From Pseudomonadota bacterium (GTDB taxonomy: Bacteria; Pseudomonadota; Gammaproteobacteria; Steroidobacterales; Steroidobacteraceae): DNA of 64,000 nucleotides. The stretch's first letter is position 1; each line of letters starts with the position of its first letter. Positions 19,641 through 29,436 of the stretch are shown one piece after another. The notes under the pieces were generated by a model. It had not been told where the DNA came from. It did not search any database and worked only from the letters and a program-made list of their open reading frames with translations. The stretch spans positions 1 through 64,000 of the forward strand of contig JANXWS010000040.1 of assembly GCA_025351005.1 (NCBI GenBank), written 5' to 3'. The translations under genes were made by a program, and so were the position numbers.

Positions 19641-19961
19641 TTACGAGACCGGGTCGCCCCGGTACCGCGCCTTCACTGCGAAGACGAGGTCGCGCAGGAA
19701 TTTCTTGTCGTAGGCGCGCAGCAAGTGCTGCTGACTGCTCTCGACGTAGGCGGTCACGGGATCCCTGTCGCCCGTCACACCGAGCAGCTGGCGATACGTG
19801 TCCACGTCCCACCGCCACGGCAGCTCCAGCTCCGAAAACGCGAAGTTATAGGCACGCAGCTCCGCGGTGATCGGGTCGGTTCCGGCGTGGTTGCGGTGCA
19901 GAGGGTTCGCCACGGCTGACTCCTGTCGCGACGCATATCGCACGTCAAAAAACGTCGTCAT
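19641..19961 (-). CDS. Conserved-looking hypothetical protein beside the LysR gene
   Basis: A soluble 106-aa protein with no motif I recognise. Composition is normal for a real protein (Trp, Tyr, Phe, acidic residues), unlike the Arg/Pro-rich shadow frames nearby. Segments include LPWRWDVDTYRQLLG and QHLLRAYDKKFLRDLVFAVKARY. It is divergent from the LysR gene across about 100 bp and converges on the formyltransferase-like gene. It may belong to the oxalate island by position only; the function is unknown. Confidence 0.6.
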   Translation of the reverse strand: MTTFFDVRYASRQESAVANPLHRNHAGTDPITAELRAYNFAFSELELPWRWDVDTYRQLLGVTGDRDPVTAYVESSQQHLLRAYDKKFLRDLVFAVKARYRGDPVS

Positions 19962-20063
19962 CCAGTCTGCATCAGGCCATACGGGTGACCAAAAGAAAAA
20001 TGAAAGTTATCTATCGCGACCATATGAAATTTGGAATACATTGGCGGAACCTCAGGGGCGCCG

Positions 20064-21071
20064 ATGAAACACATCACGCTGCGGCAGCTGCGGGTCTTCG
20101 AGGCGGCCGTCCGGCACATGAACTTCTCGCGCGCGGCGGAAGAACTGCACATGACGCAGCCCGCCGTGTCGACCCAGATAAAGGACCTGGCGGCAGGGGT
20201 CGGCCTGCCATTGTTCGAGCGGATCGGGCGCACGGCATACCTGACTGCCGCCGGCAAGGAGATGCTGCAGTGCGCCAGAGCCATCACGCAGCGAGTCAAG
20301 GAGGCAGAGGACGGCGTGGCGCAGTTGAAGGGCGTGACGGGAGGACGCCTGAACGTGGCGGTGATCAGCGCCGGTGACTACTTTTTCCCGCGCGTGCTCG
20401 CAGCGTTCGCGTCCCGCCACCCGGGCGTGACGCTCAACCTGACGGTTCACAACCGCGAAGGTCTGCTGCGCGAGCTCGCCGACAATCTCACCGACCTGGC
20501 CGTCATGGTGCGTCCGCCCGCTGACGCCGACATCGTCGCGCAGGCCTTCGCACCGCACCCGTACGTCATCGTCGCGCCACCGGACCATCCGCTGGCCGGC
20601 GCACGACGGATTCCCCGGCTGGCGCTCAACCGGGAACATTTCATCCAGAGGGAGCGCGGTTCCGATACGTGGATTTCGATGCGTGAGGTATTCGGCCGGC
20701 AGTTCGGCCGCCTCCGAGTCACGATGCAGCTTCGCAGTGCCGAGACCATCAAGCAGGCCGTCGTCGCCGGAATGGGAATCGCGTTCCTGTCAGCACACAC
20801 CATTGGCCTCGAGCTGCAGGCCGGACACCTGGTCGTGCTCGATGTGCTGGGCTTTCCGGCCATGCTCAACTGGTACTTGGTGCACAACCGCACCAAGCGG
20901 CTGCCGCCCGTCGCTGTGGCATTCAGCGACTTCCTGTTGCGGGAAGGCGCGACGCTGATCGAGCGGCTGGTCCGTTTTGAAATTCGCGGGCTCGTGCGGG
21001 ATAGGGAACGGCTCCGCGAGCCCATGGCCACCGGCAGGACCCGAAGATCGGCGGCTCGCCCGTCACGGTAG
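20064..21071 (+). CDS. LysR-family transcriptional regulator
   Basis: A 335-aa LysR regulator. The N-terminal helix-turn-helix is typical (LRQLRVFEAAVRHMNFSRAAEELHMTQPAVSTQIKDL written in pieces: start LRQLRVFEA, recognition QPAVSTQI). A periplasmic-binding-fold effector domain from about residue 90 follows (GRLNVAVISAGDYF). The overall look is CbbR-like. The ATG at 20064 starts the winged helix directly (MKHITLRQL). The 100-bp region shared with the divergent hypothetical gene is AT-rich around 19985-20040 and is the likely binding site. By position it may activate the oxalate/formate genes. Its C-terminal 30 residues are Arg-rich and possibly disordered. Weak hairpins follow the stop (e.g. 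GGGCG/CGCCC at 21088-21105). Confidence 0.88.
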   Translation: MKHITLRQLRVFEAAVRHMNFSRAAEELHMTQPAVSTQIKDLAAGVGLPLFERIGRTAYLTAAGKEMLQCARAITQRVKEAEDGVAQLKGVTGGRLNVAVISAGDYFFPRVLAAFASRHPGVTLNLTVHNREGLLRELADNLTDLAVMVRPPADADIVAQAFAPHPYVIVAPPDHPLAGARRIPRLALNREHFIQRERGSDTWISMREVFGRQFGRLRVTMQLRSAETIKQAVVAGMGIAFLSAHTIGLELQAGHLVVLDVLGFPAMLNWYLVHNRTKRLPPVAVAFSDFLLREGATLIERLVRFEIRGLVRDRERLREPMATGRTRRSAARPSR

Positions 21072-21165
21072 GTCCTACCGGGAGCCAGGGCGGTCCTGAT
21101 CGCCCCGAGACGTTCGATCGGTCGTCACGGAGATGCGTGCCACGCGTGCAATGACGCCGCGACCC

Positions 21166-21885
21166 TCAGTCCAGAAAGTCGCAGTAGCGCTCGACGTGGG
21201 TTGCGAGGTCAAGCGTGTGCTGCCGCGTCAGTCTCTCGGCAAGCTCTGTGTCACGGCGCTCGAGCGCCTCGATGATCTTGAGGTGATCGACGATCGAGCG
21301 CGAGGCGCGATCGTTCTGCGAAATGGTCGCCTTGCGAATCGCCCGTACGTGGATAAAGAGGTTCTTGGTCGCCGCTGCAATCAGCCGCGAGCCACCGAGC
21401 TTGATGATCTTCTGGTGAAACGCAATGTTGGCATCGGAATACTCGCCGATGTGCTCCGCCGGCGGCGAATTCTCGAACTCGTCGAACAGGTGTCGCAGTT
21501 TGCCGATTTCGGCATCCGACGCATGCAGCGTGGCAAGGCGCGCCGACATGCTCTCGAGCGCCGCCCACATCTGAATCATCTCGATCATCTCGCGCTTCGA
21601 CTTGCGGACGATGAAGATTCCGCGCCGCGGGACGGTGCGCAGAAATCCTTCCTGCTCGAGGATCGACAGGGCCTCCCGCACCGGCGTGCGGCTGACGCCG
21701 AGCGCGGCGGTCAGCTGGCGCTCATCAAGTCGAATATCCTGCCGGCCGTTATAAATGTCGGTCGCCGCGATGGCCTCCTTCAGCAGCGCGTAGGCCTGGT
21801 CGCGGAGGCTGGTCGCGTTCAATGGCGGCAGCGTCAAGGGCGCGGCCGACCGTGTCCGTCGCGCCGGTCTGGTGATTGCTCTCAT
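21166..21885 (-). CDS. GntR/FCD transcriptional regulator of the oxalate island
   Basis: A 239-aa regulator with a winged-helix GntR domain (DERQLTAALGVSRTPVREALSIL, recognition part SRTPVREAL) and an FCD effector domain with metal-type residues (DANIAFHQKII; VDHLKIIEAL). The start at 21885 was chosen for the GGGGAGAGG ribosome site directly upstream; an ATG at 21930 is possible. It is convergent with the LysR gene and faces the region upstream of the oxalate transporter. That region contains the perfect palindrome TGATATATCA, a plausible GntR site. A role in repressing the transporter-decarboxylase-transferase operon is inferred. Confidence 0.87.
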   Translation of the reverse strand: MRAITRPARRTRSAAPLTLPPLNATSLRDQAYALLKEAIAATDIYNGRQDIRLDERQLTAALGVSRTPVREALSILEQEGFLRTVPRRGIFIVRKSKREMIEMIQMWAALESMSARLATLHASDAEIGKLRHLFDEFENSPPAEHIGEYSDANIAFHQKIIKLGGSRLIAAATKNLFIHVRAIRKATISQNDRASRSIVDHLKIIEALERRDTELAERLTRQHTLDLATHVERYCDFLD

Positions 21886-22569
21886 CCTCTCCCCTTCGCC
21901 GTCGCGTCCCTTGCCGGCGATCTCAGACAATCTACCGACTTCGCATTCCGGGGACCGGATTGTTCGAGTTCCGCCGGATCACGGTGACCTGGCGCCGGTA
22001 TTGCAAGACGAAGGAGCGTGGGCCGGCACCCGCGATCGACGCGGCGCCAGCTGTCCCGGTGTCCCCGCCGCCGACGTGCCACGCGCTGAAAAGACCACCG
22101 GCCCGGCGTTGCCCAGTGCGCTCGAACTCCTCCCATCCGCAGCCGCCTGCTGCGGCGCATCATCGTGGTCCGACGAAATCAAAGAGACCGACCGTGGATT
22201 TTCTGCCGTGGCGGCGTAACACGAATGCGCCCCGCCGCGCCGAGACACCGGCGCGCTCAATTCCTCCACACAGCCTTGATTCCCGTCGCGACCGCATCTC
22301 CCGACGCGAGTCTTGAATCGCTGCTGGTATGATGTTGACAGGATTTGATATATCACATAGGGTCGATCGGAGCCACAGATCCGCTGTTTTTTGGCGGGTC
22401 GTTCGCGGGGGTCGAGTGCGATCGGTCTGTGGAGACGTCTGCCCATGGACGCCGGGGCTTCGCAGCGGCGAAGCGCGGTCGGTTGGCACCGAACCATGGC
22501 CGCGCCCGGACACCGAGTCCGCAGCGCAATAACGACAAACGACTGCGCCATCTGACGAGGGGAAAACAA
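21886..22569. other. Long leader of the oxalate transporter operon
   Basis: About 680 bp without a recognisable gene between the GntR gene and the OFA transporter. It contains the AT-rich promoter/operator candidate at 22333-22361, giving a long 5' leader of about 200 nt. I see nothing else I can name. Confidence 0.5.
22333..22361 (+). promoter_or_regulatory. Promoter with palindromic operator candidate upstream of the oxalate operon
   Basis: A consensus -35 TTGACA (22333-22338) lies 17 bp before TAGGGT (22356-22361, weak -10). Within the spacer is the perfect 10-bp palindrome TGATATATCA (22344-22353), well placed for repression by a GntR dimer. The elements are seen; function is inferred. 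Confidence 0.55.
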
Positions 22570-24027
22570 ATGAACGCAACCTCCGGCCAGCATGCGAAAT
22601 CGCCATTGGCCAATCCGTGGGTACAACTGATCATCGGTGTCACCTGCATGGTGATGATCGCCAACCTTCAGTACGGCTGGACGTTCTTCGTTCCGGAAAT
22701 CCAGAAGAAGTTCGGCTGGGATCGCTCCGCGATCCAGGTCGCGTTCACTCTGTTCGTGCTTCTCGAGACGTGGCTGGTCCCGATCGAGGGCTGGTTCGTC
22801 GACAAGTACGGCCCGCGGATCGTGATCTTCGCTGGCGGCGTGCTGTGCGGGATTGGGTGGATCCTGAACTCGCGCGCGGACTCGCTGCAGATGTTCTATA
22901 TCGCGCAGGTGATCGCCGGTATAGGCGCTGGCGGCGTCTACGGTACGTGCATCGGTAACGCGCTGAAATGGTTTCCCGGTCGGCGCGGCCTGGCCGCGGG
23001 AATCACGGCGGGCGGCTTCGGCTTCGGTTCCGCCCTCACGGTCATTCCGATCCAGGCGATGATCAAGGACAGCGGCTTCCAGGCTACGTTCTTCAACTTC
23101 GGCCTTGGCCAGGGAATCATCATCTGCATCCTCGCGTTCATCATGTTCGCCCCCAAGCCCGGGCAGGTGCCGGAGGTGATCAACAAGGACGCGGTCCAGC
23201 AGAGCCGCCGGCAGTTTGCCCCCAACGAAATCATCGGACCCAATTCGTGGTGGATCGTCGGCGCGATCATCGCGCTGGTCGCGGGCATCGGAATGGCGGC
23301 GAGCGGCTACACGTTCTACATCCCACTCGCGCTGGCCGCGCTGATCTTCGCGTACGGCGGCTATGTCGTCTGGACCAAGGGCCAGCCGGTGTTCACCCTG
23401 ATGTACCTGATGTTCGTGCTGGTCGGTGCCGGTGGACTGATCGTGACCGCAAACCTAGCCCCGATTGCGCAGGACCTGAAAGTCGCCAAGGTGGGTGTGA
23501 CGCTGATGTGGCTTACGATGCCGGCGCTCACCTTCGCCGCGACTCTCGATCGCATTCTGAACGGCCTGACGCGGCCGTTTTTCGGCTGGGTGTCCGACCA
23601 CCTGGGGCGCGAAAACACGATGTTTGTTGCGTTCTTCCTCGAGGGGGTCGGCATCTTTGCGCTCTACCGGCTCGGCGCCGACCCGGTGTGGTTCGTCATC
23701 CTGAGCGGCTTGGTGTTTTTCGCCTGGGGCGAGATCTACAGCCTGTTTCCGACGACCTGCACCGACACCTTCGGTACCAAGTTCGCGACCACGAATGCCG
23801 GGCTGCTGTACACGGCCAAGGGAACTGCCGCGTTGCTCGTGCCCTACGCGAGTTCGATCCAGAAGGCGACTGGCAGCTGGGACACCGTGTTTCTCATTGC
23901 GGCCGGCGCAAACATGATCGCGGCCGTACTGGCGCTCACTCTGCTGAAGCCGTGGCGGCGCACCGTGGTCGCCGCGAACGATCGCGCCAGCGGAGGCGTT
24001 CCGGTTCCGGGCTCGCAGCCGGCCTGA
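22570..24027 (+). CDS. oxlT: OFA-family MFS transporter (oxalate/formate antiporter-like)
   Basis: A 12-helix major facilitator of 485 aa in the oxalate/formate antiporter family. N-terminal helix 1 and loop (VQLIIGVTCMVMIANLQYGW, then PEIQKKFGWD), the MFS motif after helix 2 (DKYGPR), and helix 5/11 Gly-rich stretches (GIGAGGVYGTCIGNALKWFPGRRG in part) are characteristic. Helix 11 contains the LYTAKGTAALL segment, where OxlT has its key Lys. It would exchange oxalate for formate across the inner membrane. The ATG at 22570 follows GAGGGGAAAA. A ThDP enzyme and a formyl-CoA transferase follow on the same strand. The family name is secure; the exact substrate is inferred from the neighbours. 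Confidence 0.87.
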   Translation: MNATSGQHAKSPLANPWVQLIIGVTCMVMIANLQYGWTFFVPEIQKKFGWDRSAIQVAFTLFVLLETWLVPIEGWFVDKYGPRIVIFAGGVLCGIGWILNSRADSLQMFYIAQVIAGIGAGGVYGTCIGNALKWFPGRRGLAAGITAGGFGFGSALTVIPIQAMIKDSGFQATFFNFGLGQGIIICILAFIMFAPKPGQVPEVINKDAVQQSRRQFAPNEIIGPNSWWIVGAIIALVAGIGMAASGYTFYIPLALAALIFAYGGYVVWTKGQPVFTLMYLMFVLVGAGGLIVTANLAPIAQDLKVAKVGVTLMWLTMPALTFAATLDRILNGLTRPFFGWVSDHLGRENTMFVAFFLEGVGIFALYRLGADPVWFVILSGLVFFAWGEIYSLFPTTCTDTFGTKFATTNAGLLYTAKGTAALLVPYASSIQKATGSWDTVFLIAAGANMIAAVLALTLLKPWRRTVVAANDRASGGVPVPGSQPA

Positions 24028-24147
24028 CGCAGATCGAGCCGTCCCTAGCCCGCCCTGCGGGACCCGGCGCCGCGGTCGCAGGCGGCGGGCCCGAGCACGG
24101 CTGCTGTCCGAGTTCGTGCGATTCCTGCGACCTTGAAGGAAGGAGCC

Positions 24148-25902
24148 ATGACTGAAGCCGTCGCCAAGTCCCGCGAGACGTCCACTGCGGACGATACGCT
24201 GAAGGCGAAGACCCGCGACGCGAGTGTCATCTCCGGCGGCCATCTCGTCGCCCGGGCGTTGAAGAACGAAGGCGTCGACACGATCTTCACGCTCTGCGGT
24301 GGCCACATCATCGACATCTACGATGGCTGCATCGACGAAGGCATCCGGATCATCGACGTCCGCCACGAGCAGGTCGCGGCGCACGCCGCGGACGGCTACG
24401 CACGCCAGACGGGGGCGCTCGGCTGCGTAGTGACGACCGCCGGGCCCGGCTGTACCAATGCCGTGACGGGCATCGCGACGGCGTTTCGATCCGAGAGCGC
24501 GATCCTGCACATCGGCGGCCAGGGCGCGCTGACCCAGCACAGAATGGGCTCACTTCAGGACCTTCCCCACGTCGACCTGATGTCGCCGATCACGAAGTTC
24601 GCGGCGACGGTCCCGGCCACCGAGCGCGTCGCCGACATGATCTCGATGGCGGCCCGGGAGGCCTTCGCCGGCGCGGGCGGGCCGGTCTACCTCGAGATTC
24701 CGCGCGACGTGCTCGATCGTGAGGTGCCGGTCGAAAAGGCGATCGTGCCGCAGCCCGGCCACTACCGGGCGTCCACGCGCTCGATCGGCGACCCGAAAGA
24801 CATCGAACGGCTTGCGGACATCCTCGTCAACTCCGAGCGCCCCGCCATCCTCTACGGCCAGCAGGTGTGGGCCGCGCGTGGCCATCAGGAAGCGATCGCG
24901 CTGCTGCGGGGGCTCGACATTCCAGGCTACTTCAACGGCGGCAGCCGCGGCCTGCTGCCACCGGGCGATCCCCACCACTTCGATCGCACGCGCAGCACGG
25001 CGTTTTCGGATGCGGACGTCATCGTCATCGTCGGTACTCCTTTCGACTTCCGCATGGGCTATGGCAAGCGCATCAGCAAGAAGCTGACGCTGGTGCAGAT
25101 CGACATGGACTACCGCACGGTCGGCAAGAACCGCGACATCACGCTCGGGCTGGTCGGCGATCCCGGCGCAATCCTCGGCGCGGTGCTGCAGGCGGCGACC
25201 GGCCGGCTCAAGCAGGACAAGCGCCAGGCTCGCCAGGGCTGGATGAAGAGGCTGAGCGAAGCCGAGGCCGTGGCGACCGACAAGCTGATGCCGCTGTTCA
25301 AGTCGGAGAGCACGCCGATCCATCCGTACCGCGTCGCCTACGAACTGAACGAATTCCTCGCCGATAACACGATCTATATCGGCGATGGCGGCGACGTCGT
25401 GACTATTTCCGCCCAGGCGGTTCGCCCGCGCCGGCCGGGTCAGTGGATGGACCCCGGCGCGCTGGGCGCGCTCGGCGTCGGCACCGGCTTCGCCATCGCC
25501 GCCGGCCTCGCGCACCCCGCCAAGGAAGTGCTCTGCTACTACGGCGACGGCTCCTTCGGCATGACCGCATTCGACATGGAGACAGCCAATCGCTTCGGCG
25601 TGCCGTACATCGCCGTCATCGGCAACAACTCGGCGATGAACCAGATCCGCTACGGGCAACTGGCGAAGTACGGCGAGGCTCGCGGCAATGTCGGCAATCT
25701 GCTGGGCGACGTCCCGTTCAGCAGGTTCGGCGAGATGCTCGGCGGCTATGGCGAGGAAGTGCGCGACGCGGCACAGATTGCCCCGGCGCTGCGGCGAGCG
25801 CGCGAGTCCGTGCAACGCCTTCGGCGGTCCGCGGTAATCAATATCTGGGTCGACCCGCGCGAGTACGCGCCGGGTACCAAAAATCAGACGATGTACAAGT
25901 AA
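24148..25902 (+). CDS. ThDP-dependent decarboxylase/lyase, candidate oxalyl-CoA decarboxylase role
   Basis: A 584-aa thiamine-diphosphate enzyme with three domains. The ThDP-activating Glu is in [14 protein letters not shown], the central nucleotide-binding-like domain has [11 protein letters not shown], and the C-terminal ThDP/Mg motif runs from [11 protein letters not shown] to IGNNS. It occupies the oxalyl-CoA decarboxylase position between the oxalate transporter and formyl-CoA transferase. However, the active-site Tyr-Glu of known oxalyl-CoA decarboxylases (GDYEE) is replaced by GSLQD, and the C-terminal Ser/Arg region differs. It looks closer to acetolactate-synthase or 2-hydroxyacyl-CoA-lyase relatives. 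It could decarboxylate oxalyl-CoA by a variant site or cleave another 2-hydroxyacyl-CoA to formyl-CoA. The AAGGAAGGAG site fixes the start. Confidence 0.72.
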   Translation: MTEAVAKSRETSTADDTLKAKTRDASVISGGHLVARALKNEGVDTIFTLCGGHIIDIYDGCIDEGIRIIDVRHEQVAAHAADGYARQTGALGCVVTTAGPGCTNAVTGIATAFRSESAILHIGGQGALTQHRMGSLQDLPHVDLMSPITKFAATVPATERVADMISMAAREAFAGAGGPVYLEIPRDVLDREVPVEKAIVPQPGHYRASTRSIGDPKDIERLADILVNSERPAILYGQQVWAARGHQEAIALLRGLDIPGYFNGGSRGLLPPGDPHHFDRTRSTAFSDADVIVIVGTPFDFRMGYGKRISKKLTLVQIDMDYRTVGKNRDITLGLVGDPGAILGAVLQAATGRLKQDKRQARQGWMKRLSEAEAVATDKLMPLFKSESTPIHPYRVAYELNEFLADNTIYIGDGGDVVTISAQAVRPRRPGQWMDPGALGALGVGTGFAIAAGLAHPAKEVLCYYGDGSFGMTAFDMETANRFGVPYIAVIGNNSAMNQIRYGQLAKYGEARGNVGNLLGDVPFSRFGEMLGGYGEEVRDAAQIAPALRRARESVQRLRRSAVINIWVDPREYAPGTKNQTMYK

Positions 25903-25922
25903 TCGACCGACGGAGGATGGTG

Positions 25923-27170
25923 ATGGGCAAGGCGCTGGACGGCGTCCGCATACTCGACTTCACGCACGTGCAGTCGGGTCCGACGTGCACGCAGCTGCTG
26001 GCGTGGTTTGGAGCAGACGTCATCAAGGTCGAGCGGGCCGGCGCTGGCGACATCACGCGCGAGCAGCTGCGCGACATTCCGGACGTTGACAGCCTGTACT
26101 TCACGATGCTCAACCACAACAAGCGCTCGATTACGCTCGACACCAAGACTCCGAATGGCAAGGCGGTTCTCGAGCGGCTCGTCAAGTACTGCGACGTGCT
26201 CGTCGAGAATTTTGCCCCGGGTGCCCTCGACCGGATGGGCTTCAGCTGGGAGCGAATCCAGGAGCTCAATCCCAGGATGATCGTGGCTTCCGTCAAGGGC
26301 TTCGGTCCCGGACCGTACGAGGACTGCAAGGTCTACGAGAACGTTGCCCAATGCGCCGGCGGATCCGCATCGACGACCGGCTTTGACGATGGCCCGCCGC
26401 TCGTCACGGGCGCCCAGATCGGCGACAGCGGCACCGGCCTGCATCTGGCCCTGGGCATCGTCTGCGCGCTGTACCAGCGCAGGAGCAGCGGCCGCGGCCA
26501 GAAAGTGCTGGCAGCGATGCAGGACGGCGTGCTCAACCTCTGCCGCGTCAAGTTGCGCGACCAGCAGCGGCTTGCGCGGACGGGCGTGATGAAGGAGTAC
26601 CCCCAGTTTCCGAACAGCCCTTTCAGTTCGGCGGTACCGCGCGCCGGCAACGCGTCCGGTGGCGGGCAGCCAGGCTGGATCGTGAAATGCAAGGGCTGGG
26701 AGACCGATCCGAATGCGTACCTGTATTTCATTGCCCAGGCGCCGGTCTGGAAGGAGATCTGCCGGGTGATCGGCAGGGAGGACTGGATAACCGACCCGGA
26801 TTACGCGACCCCGAGCGCGCGACTGCCGAGACTGAAGCAGGTCTTCGCCGTCGTCGAGGCCTGGACCGTCACGAAGACCAAGTTCGAGGCCATGGACGAG
26901 TTCAACCGTCACGATATTCCGTGCGGTCCCATCCTCTCGATGGAGGAGCTTGCGGCCGAGCCGTCGCTGCGGGCAAGCGGGACGATCGTCGAGGTCGACC
27001 ATCCGACCCGCGGGAAATATCTCTCGGTCGGCAATCCCATCAAAATGTCGGACAGCATGACCGACGTCAAGCGATCACCGCTGCTTGGCGAGCACACGCA
27101 CGAAGTGCTGGCGGAGCTCGGTCTCGGGGATGCGGAGATCGAGGCGCTGCGCGCCGAGAAAGTCATCTGA
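25923..27170 (+). CDS. frc: Formyl-CoA:oxalate CoA-transferase (class III)
   Basis: A 415-aa CoA-transferase that moves CoA from formyl-CoA to oxalate. Similarity to characterised Frc as I recall it is strong throughout: [30 protein letters not shown], the catalytic Asp in [20 protein letters not shown], the Gly loop ([10 protein letters not shown], the first Gly of the usual four replaced by Ser), KCKGWETD and [18 protein letters not shown] site lies 6 nt before the ATG at 25923; it abuts the ATG at 25917, which was rejected. It starts 20 bp after the ThDP enzyme, in the same operon. It would sustain a CoA cycle in oxalate breakdown. Confidence 0.93.
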   Translation: MGKALDGVRILDFTHVQSGPTCTQLLAWFGADVIKVERAGAGDITREQLRDIPDVDSLYFTMLNHNKRSITLDTKTPNGKAVLERLVKYCDVLVENFAPGALDRMGFSWERIQELNPRMIVASVKGFGPGPYEDCKVYENVAQCAGGSASTTGFDDGPPLVTGAQIGDSGTGLHLALGIVCALYQRRSSGRGQKVLAAMQDGVLNLCRVKLRDQQRLARTGVMKEYPQFPNSPFSSAVPRAGNASGGGQPGWIVKCKGWETDPNAYLYFIAQAPVWKEICRVIGREDWITDPDYATPSARLPRLKQVFAVVEAWTVTKTKFEAMDEFNRHDIPCGPILSMEELAAEPSLRASGTIVEVDHPTRGKYLSVGNPIKMSDSMTDVKRSPLLGEHTHEVLAELGLGDAEIEALRAEKVI

Positions 27171-27274
27171 GGGCGCGGAGCAAGACCGGCCGCGCGAGGG
27201 CGATCAATTGGAACTTGTGGTCGATGAGAATAACGACGACTGGCTGAATACACTGACTCGAGGAGGGTAGATCA

Positions 27275-29050
27275 ATGCAAATCAGGAGCAAGGCCCGGCC
27301 GATGCTGGCGGCTTTCGCGGCGATGGCGACGATCCTGGCCGGCGTCGGATACGGGAGCGCAGCGCTCGCCGACGACTCGGCGCTCGCCGAGCAAGTCAAA
27401 ATCCTAATGCAGCGGGTCGAGGACCTCACCAAGGAAGTGCAGAGCCTCAAGAAGCAACCCGCCGCGGCGCCGGCGCCGGCCCAGGTGGCGGCGGCGGCGC
27501 CGGCCGCGAAGCCGGCGGCCCCGGCGGAACCGAAGTTCGATGCGTTCCTCAAGGGCATCTACGGGGTGCTCGACGTTTCGTTCGACGACGCCACGAAGGG
27601 CATGAACGGCATGGTCGCGCACCATTTCGGCCAGGACGCGAATGGCAACTGGGTCGTCACCGGCGACAAGGGCGGCAACTGCTCGGAGTTGGCCCCCGCC
27701 GCCGCGCCGGCACGCACGCCGTGCGGCCGGGTCGGCTACCTGCCGGCGCTCTCGACCAACAAGTCGCAGATCGGCATTCGCGGCTCGCACCAGATCGGCA
27801 CGTCGAACACGAACTTTATCTACCAGGTGGAGACGTCGCTGGGCATCGCGTCTGGCGCGGACCTGCGGACGTCGAACACCCGGCAATCAAACGTCGTCAC
27901 CGGAGCGATCGGCCTCGGCGACACCTTCGTCGGGCTGCAGGGCAAGGACTGGGGCCGGGTCAAGGTCGGCAGCTTCTACTCGCCGTACAAGAAAGCCACG
28001 GACGTCATGAACCCGTTCTCCGGCATGCTGGGTGACTACGCCGTCGTCATGGGCAATTCGGGTGGCGACAATCGCGTCGAGTTCGGCACGCGTCTCAACC
28101 ACTCGATTGCGTACGAGTCGTCGAAGTGGAGCGGCTTCAGCTTCGACCTGCTGTGGTCGCCCGGCCAGAATCGGACGTACGACAATATCATCCAGTCGGA
28201 AGGAGCCGGGGACTGCACTGGCGGCAACATGCCCGGCAGCGGCAACCTGATGATCGGTTGCGACGACGGCGGCTTCGGCGATGCCTTCAGCGTCGCACTC
28301 AAGTACGAATTCGGCGGCTTCTACGGCACGGCCGCCTACGAAGTGCACAAGGACGTCAACCGCAATAGCGACGGTATCGGCGCGAACAACCCGAGCTATG
28401 GAAACCTGTACACGGGTGGCCCCGGCGGGACCGCGATCAATTGCGACCCCAACCTCGACTGCGCGACCTTCAACGACCTCGTTGCGGAGTTCCCGGGTTA
28501 CGGCGGTGTCGCCTCACCGGGATATCTCACGGACATCGGCAACGAGACCGCGCTCAAGGTCGGCGTGCAATACAAGTTCGGGATCCCGCTCACCGTCAGC
28601 GCGATCTGGGAGCGCCTGCACCGCAGCATCCCTGCCGCGCTTGAGTTCCAGAACGAGCGGACTCGGAACAATGCGACGTGGTTTGCCGCGACGTACGACC
28701 TCACCGGGAACGACAACTTCAGCGTCGGCTGGGCGCACGCAGGCCGGACGCCGGGAGATCCGGGCGGCCAGCACAACTACAATCCGGGGACGACGGACGA
28801 CAGTGCCAACATGTACACGGCGGCGTGGAAGCACAAGTTCGACAAGCAGCTGTACTGGTACGTGGACTGGGCGGTGACGGTCAATCACGGCAACGTCCAC
28901 TACGACCTCGGTGCCGGCGGCCGCGCGCTCACGACCGACTGCCACGATGGCACGCACACTCCGGTCACGGACTACTCGAGCTTCGGCCCGACGACCTGGG
29001 GCGGTTGCCGCATCGAGGGGTTCTCGACAGGTCTCAACTACAAGTTCTAA
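27275..29050 (+). CDS. Outer-membrane porin with N-terminal coiled coil
   Basis: A 591-aa porin. It has a signal peptide (cleavage near ALA, about residue 32), a short coiled coil (ALAEQVKILMQRVEDL..., EVQSLKK), then an Ala/Pro linker that may span the periplasm or peptidoglycan layer. A trimeric-porin-like barrel follows, with alternating strands and the terminal Phe (LNYKF). The barrel contains several Cys (e.g. NCSEL, GDCTGG, INCDPNLDC, TDCHDG) that could form loop disulfides. It starts 105 bp after frc on the same strand behind GGAGGG and is followed by a strong hairpin. It may be the outer-membrane entry for oxalate or formate (inference). Confidence 0.88.
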   Translation: MQIRSKARPMLAAFAAMATILAGVGYGSAALADDSALAEQVKILMQRVEDLTKEVQSLKKQPAAAPAPAQVAAAAPAAKPAAPAEPKFDAFLKGIYGVLDVSFDDATKGMNGMVAHHFGQDANGNWVVTGDKGGNCSELAPAAAPARTPCGRVGYLPALSTNKSQIGIRGSHQIGTSNTNFIYQVETSLGIASGADLRTSNTRQSNVVTGAIGLGDTFVGLQGKDWGRVKVGSFYSPYKKATDVMNPFSGMLGDYAVVMGNSGGDNRVEFGTRLNHSIAYESSKWSGFSFDLLWSPGQNRTYDNIIQSEGAGDCTGGNMPGSGNLMIGCDDGGFGDAFSVALKYEFGGFYGTAAYEVHKDVNRNSDGIGANNPSYGNLYTGGPGGTAINCDPNLDCATFNDLVAEFPGYGGVASPGYLTDIGNETALKVGVQYKFGIPLTVSAIWERLHRSIPAALEFQNERTRNNATWFAATYDLTGNDNFSVGWAHAGRTPGDPGGQHNYNPGTTDDSANMYTAAWKHKFDKQLYWYVDWAVTVNHGNVHYDLGAGGRALTTDCHDGTHTPVTDYSSFGPTTWGGCRIEGFSTGLNYKF

Positions 29051-29051
29051 T

Positions 29052-29109
29052 GCCCCGACCGGTTCACCGCAGATTCCCGAGGCTGGGCCTCGCTGCGGTG
29101 AACCGGGGC
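29052..29109 (+). terminator. Terminator after the porin gene
   Basis: A 14-bp perfect stem, CCGGTTCACCGCAG (29059-29072) with CTGCGGTGAACCGG (29093-29106), encloses a smaller hairpin GAGGC-TGG-GCCTC. It starts 8 bp after the porin stop and marks the end of the oxalate island operon. No T-run follows. Confidence 0.75.
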
Positions 29110-29436
29110 GTTGCATCGCTGCCTGACGGCGGCGCCGAGTCCGGCTCGGTGCCCCGCGGCCGCGGGTAAGGGCCAATCGCCGTCGTCGGCCTTCGGGATC
29201 GACCTTGTCCGCCCGCCGATGTCATTCCCGCACCAGCAGCGCTGGCTCCGCAGGCGACGGTTTGCTGCCCTGCATCGATCCAAGGTCGGCCTCACTGGCC
29301 GCGGCAGTTACGGAAGACAGCGGAAAGTAATCCCTGTCGTACGTCATGATGTGATTGACGACGACCTCGGTTGCGAGGAACTCGACGAGCGCCCCGATTC
29401 CGCAGGGCGCGGAGCGCCGCGCCCCGAAGCCGCCGG
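29110..29436. other. Gap between oxalate and GlcNAc islands
   Basis: About 330 bp. On the minus strand, 29464-29222, a stretch reads like the tail of a PIN-domain protein (FLATEVVVNHIMTYDRDYF), overlapping the end of nagA. It is too short and isolated to call a gene. Nothing else was seen. Confidence 0.4.

Noticed and set aside
24148-25902. Canonical oxalyl-CoA decarboxylase
   Set aside because: Position fits, but the Tyr-Glu pair and C-terminal Ser/Arg of that family are missing, so only the role, not the orthology, is proposed.
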